Positions 61,001 to 64,000 of a stretch of 64,000 nt of DNA are shown one piece after another. The position numbers and the translations under genes were made by a program. Source of the stretch: Clusia tigrina. Its lineage: Eukaryota > Arthropoda > Insecta > Diptera > Clusiidae. The notes beneath the pieces were generated by a model. The model was not told the origin of the DNA, made no database searches, and saw nothing but the letters and a program-made list of their open reading frames with translations. Numbering within the stretch: the stretch's first letter is position 1; every line of letters starts with the position of its first letter. Location of the stretch: positions 88,297,995 to 88,361,994 of the forward strand of contig OV050031.1 in assembly GCA_920105625.2 (NCBI GenBank), written 5' to 3'.

Positions 61001-61310
61001 GCGTCGCAGCCTCTGTCAGTGTCTTTGTAGGCGTCGCAGTCGCTGCCGCGGCCGATTGGGGGGTCTGCTGCCTTCTCTATGCCTTTATCTACCCCTTTCT
61101 ACCTCATTCGGCGTCTCAGTCGGCATCGCAGCCTCTGTCAGCGTCTCTGTAGGTGTCTCAGTCGCTGCCGGGGTCTGCTGCCTTCTATATGCCAATATCT
61201 ACCCCTATCTGCGTCAGTTGGCGTCGCAGCCTCTGTCAGCGTCTCTGTAGGCGTCTCAGGCGGTGTTGCTGTCTATTGGGGGGTCTGCTGCCTTCTCTAT
61301 GCGTATATCT
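55081..61310. repeat. 7.3-kb HOR, second copy with a 973-bp internal deletion
   Basis: 55081-57320 matches 47778-50017 (spacing 7303-7304). 57325-61310 matches 50995-54980 (spacing 6330). The jump means 973 bp (about eight monomers) present in the first copy is missing here at about 57.32 kb. Between 57325 and 61310 I noticed only three base differences from the first copy (near 58139, 59068 and 59454). Confidence 0.8.
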
Positions 61311-64000
61311 GCCGCAGTCTGCGTCTCAGTCGGCGTCGCAGCTCTGTCAGCGTCTCTGTAGGCGTCGCAGTCGCTGCCGCTGTCGATTGGGGAGGTCTGC
61401 TTCCTTCTCTATGCCTATATCTACCCCCATCTGCCTCAGTCTGCGTCTCAATCGGCTTCGCAGCCTCTGTCAGCGTCTCTGTACTCGTCTCAGTCGCTGC
61501 CGCTGTCGATTGGGATGGTCTGCTGCCTTCTCTATGCCTATATCTACACATATCTGCCTCAGTCGGCGTCTCAGTCGGCGTCGAAGCCTCTTTCAGCGTC
61601 TCTGTAGGCGTCTCAGTCGCTGCCGCTATCGATTGGCAGGTCTGCTGCCTTCTCTATGCCAATATCTACCCCTATCTGCCGCAGTATGGGTCTCAGCCGG
61701 CGTCGCAGCCTCTGTCAGCGTCTCTGTAGGCGTCTCAGTTGCTGCCGCTGTCAATTGGGGGGTCTGCTGCCATCCCTGTGCCTATATCTACCCCTATCTG
61801 CCTCAGTCTGCGTCTCAGTCGGCTTCGCAGCTTCTGTCAGCGTCTCTGTAGGCGTCTCAGTCGCTGCCGCTTTCGATTGGGGGGTCTGCTGCCTTCTCTA
61901 TGCGTATATCTACCCCTATCTGCCGCAGTCGGCGTCTCAGTCGGCCTCCCAGCCTCTGTGAGCGTCTCTGTAGGCGTCTCAGTCGCTGCCGCTGCCGATT
62001 GGGGGGTCTGCTGCCTTCTCTATGCCTATATATACCCCTATCTGCCTCAGTCGACTTCTCAGTCGGCGTCGCAGCCTCTGTCAGCGTTTCTGTAGGCGTC
62101 TCAGTCGCTGCCGCTGTCAATTGAGAGGTCTGCTGAAATCTCTATTCCTATATCTACAACTATCTGCCTCAGTCGGCGTCTCAGTCGGCGTCGCAGCCTC
62201 TTTCAGCGTGTCGGTAGGCGTCTCAGTCGCTGCCGCTGTCGATTGGGGGGGTCTGATGCCTTCGCTATGCCTATATCAACACCTATCTGCCTCAGTCGGC
62301 GTCTCAGTCAGCGTCGCAGCCTCTGTCAGTGTGTCTGTAGGAGTCTCAGTCGCTGCTGCTGTCGATTGGGGGTCTGCTGCCTTCTCTATGAGTATATCTA
62401 CCCCTTTCTGCCTCAGTCGGCGTCTCAGTCGGCGTCACAGCCTCTGTTAGCGTTTCAGTCGCTGCCGCTGCCGATTGGGGGGTCTGCTGCCTTCTCTATG
62501 CCTATATCTACCCCTATCTACCTCAGTCGACTTTTCAGTCGGCGTCGCAGCCTCTGTCAGCGTTTCTGTAGGCGTCTCAGTCACTGCCGCTGTCGATTGG
62601 GAGGTCTGCTGAAATCTCTATTCCTATATCTACAACTATCTGCCTCAGTCAGCGTTTCAGTCGGCGTCGCAGCCTCTGTCAGCGTCTCTGTAGCCGTCTC
62701 AGTTTCTGCCGCTGTCAATTGAAGGGGTCTGCTGCCATCCCTGTGCCTATATCTACCCCTATCTGCCTCAGTCTGCGTCTCAGTCGGCGTCGCAGCTTCT
62801 GTCAACTTCTCTGTAGGCGTCTCAGTCGCTGCCGCTTTCGATTGGGGGATCTGCTGCCTTCTCTATGCGTATATCTACCCCTATCTGCCGCAGTCGGCGT
62901 CTCAGTCGGCCTCCCAGCCTCTGTGAGCGTCTCTGTAGGCGTCTCAGTCGCTGCCGCTGCCGATTGGGAGTCTGCTGCCATCCCTATGCCTATATCTACC
63001 CCTATCTGCCTCAGTCGACTTCTCAGTCGGCGTCGCAGCCTCTGTCAGCGTTTCTGTAGGCGTGTCAGTCGCTGCCGCTGTCGATTGGGAGGTCTGCTGA
63101 AATCTCTATTCCTATATCTACCCCTATCTGCCGCAGTCGACGTCTCAGTCGGCGTCCCAGCCTCTGTCAGCGTCTCTGTAGGCGTCGCAGTCGCTGCCGC
63201 CACCGATTGGGGGGTCTGCTGCCATCTCTATGCCTATATCTACCCCTATCTGCCTCAGTCGACTTCTCAGTCGGCGTCGCAGCCTCTGTCAGCATTCCTG
63301 TAGGCGTCTCAGTCGCTGCCGCTGTCGATTGGGAGATCTGCTGAAATCTCTATTCCTATATCTACCCCTATCTGCCTCAGTCGGCGTCTCAGTCGGCGTC
63401 GCTGCCTCTGTCTGCGTCCCTGTAGGCGTCTCAGTCGCTGCCGCTGTCGATTCGGCGGTCTGCTGCCTTCTCTATGCTTATATCTACCACTATCTGCCTC
63501 AGTCGGCCTCGCAGACTCTGTCAGCGTCTCTGTAGGCGTCTCAGTCGCTGCCGCTGTCGATTGGGGGGTCTGCTGCCTTCTCTATGCGTATATCTACCCC
63601 TATCTGCCGCAGTCGCCGTCTCAGTCGGCGTCCCAGCCTCTATCAGCGTCTCTGTAGGCGTCTCAGTCGCTGCCGCCACCGATTGGGGGGTCTGCTGCCT
63701 TCTCTATGCCTATATCTACCCCTATCTGCCTCAGTCGACTTCTCAGTCGGCGTCGCAGCCTCTGTCAGCGTTCCTGTAGGCGTCTCAGTCGCTGCCGCTG
63801 TCGATTGGAAGATCTGCTGAAATCTCTATTCCTATATCTACCCCTATCTGCCTCAGTCGGCATCTCAGTCGGCGTCGCAGCGTCTGTCGGCGTCTGTGTA
63901 GGCGTCTCAGTCGCTGCCGCTGTCGATTGGGAGGTCTGCTGCCTTCTCTATGCCAATATCTACCCCTATCTGCCTCAGTCGGAGTCTCACTCGGCGTCGC
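61311..64000. repeat. Satellite, right end of window, related to 4.6-5.7 kb and 15.0-15.3 kb
   Basis: About 61680-62700 follows the same monomer order as 4600-5700, including the rare ccatccctgtgcc, tttcgattggggg, ggcctcccagcctctgtgagcg and atatcaacacc forms. 63190-63480 resembles 15030-15320, with the rare gccgccaccgatt and gattgggagatctg. That latter pair recurs at about 63665-63815, a local duplication of about 475 bp. The window ends inside a monomer. Confidence 0.7.

Larger units (their letters stand above)
28585..64000. repeat. Satellite array, right segment (about 122-bp monomer)
   Basis: About 35.4 kb of monomers without any non-satellite insertion that I could find. It is richer in recent HORs than the left part. 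A rare stretch, gtggcagactct followed by tcacaacctctg, recurs at about 40448, 44845, 48432, 52830, 55735 and 59160 and acts as a tag for HOR copies. No supported gene, RNA or promoter. Confidence 0.95.

Noticed and set aside
1..64000. CRISPR array
   Set aside because: The repeats are contiguous and similar along their whole length. There are no unique spacers of constant size, no cas genes, and eukaryotic retrotransposons are present.
1..64000. rDNA intergenic spacer with R1 in rDNA
   Set aside because: No 28S, 18S or 5.8S sequence is visible, and the element sits in the satellite monomer, not in the 28S R1 target.
1..64000. Telomeric array of the kind hit by TRAS or SART elements
   Set aside because: No TTAGG or TCAGG repeat tracts are present. 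The monomer is 122 bp.
1..64000. Centromeric satellite with a CENP-B box
   Set aside because: I see no match to the CENP-B box core. A centromeric role is possible but nothing in the sequence shows it.

Overview
This is a eukaryotic, non-genic window. Apart from two copies of one retrotransposon it is a single tandem-repeat (satellite) array with a monomer of about 122 bp, roughly 470 monomers in all. The retrotransposon is a non-LTR (LINE) element of the R1 clade, judged from its APE-type endonuclease, its reverse transcriptase, a C-terminal CCHC motif and an overlapping upstream Gag frame with three zinc knuckles. R1-clade elements are typical of arthropods, so the host is most likely an insect or other arthropod. 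The high CpG content of the satellite would fit a lightly methylated genome. Species cannot be told from this sequence. I found no host protein-coding gene, rRNA, tRNA or CRISPR.

Layout. 1-1665: satellite. 1661-4307: retrotransposon copy 1 on the minus strand, lacking its 3' end. 4308-24934: satellite. 24935-28584: retrotransposon copy 2 on the minus strand, with an intact 1009-codon ORF2, a short 3' UTR and a 24-base poly(A) tail (poly-T on the + strand). It is 5'-truncated inside Gag. 28585-64000: satellite. The satellite is built into nested higher-order repeats (HORs): local tandem duplications of about 0.6, 0.8 and 1.66 kb, blocks of about 3.5, 4.4-4.6 and 7.3 kb on the right side, and a mosaic duplication at about 23-25 kb spacing that carries the retrotransposon with it.

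History read from the sequence. One R1-clade insertion hit a particular monomer type. It made a 13-14 bp target-site duplication (gattgggctggtct) and was 5'-truncated on arrival. Five uninterrupted paralogues of the exact pre-insertion monomer are still present at 41.3, 49.2, 53.6, 56.5 and 59.9 kb. The loaded segment was then duplicated with its satellite flanks. One daughter (copy 1) later lost 1157 bp between two cagtc microhomologies, which removed the 3' end of the element, its tail and the left target-site duplication. Continued unequal exchange homogenised the right half, where two blocks of about 4 kb differ at only three bases that I noticed.

The many open frames on the + strand come from the monomer having one common stop codon per unit in one frame and a period that is not a multiple of three. 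I do not treat them as genes. The window holds no evident new enzymatic system. What is informative is the fine record of satellite evolution and of one dated retrotransposon insertion. Block boundaries and pairings are by eye, and coordinates of HOR edges are good to a few tens of bases.
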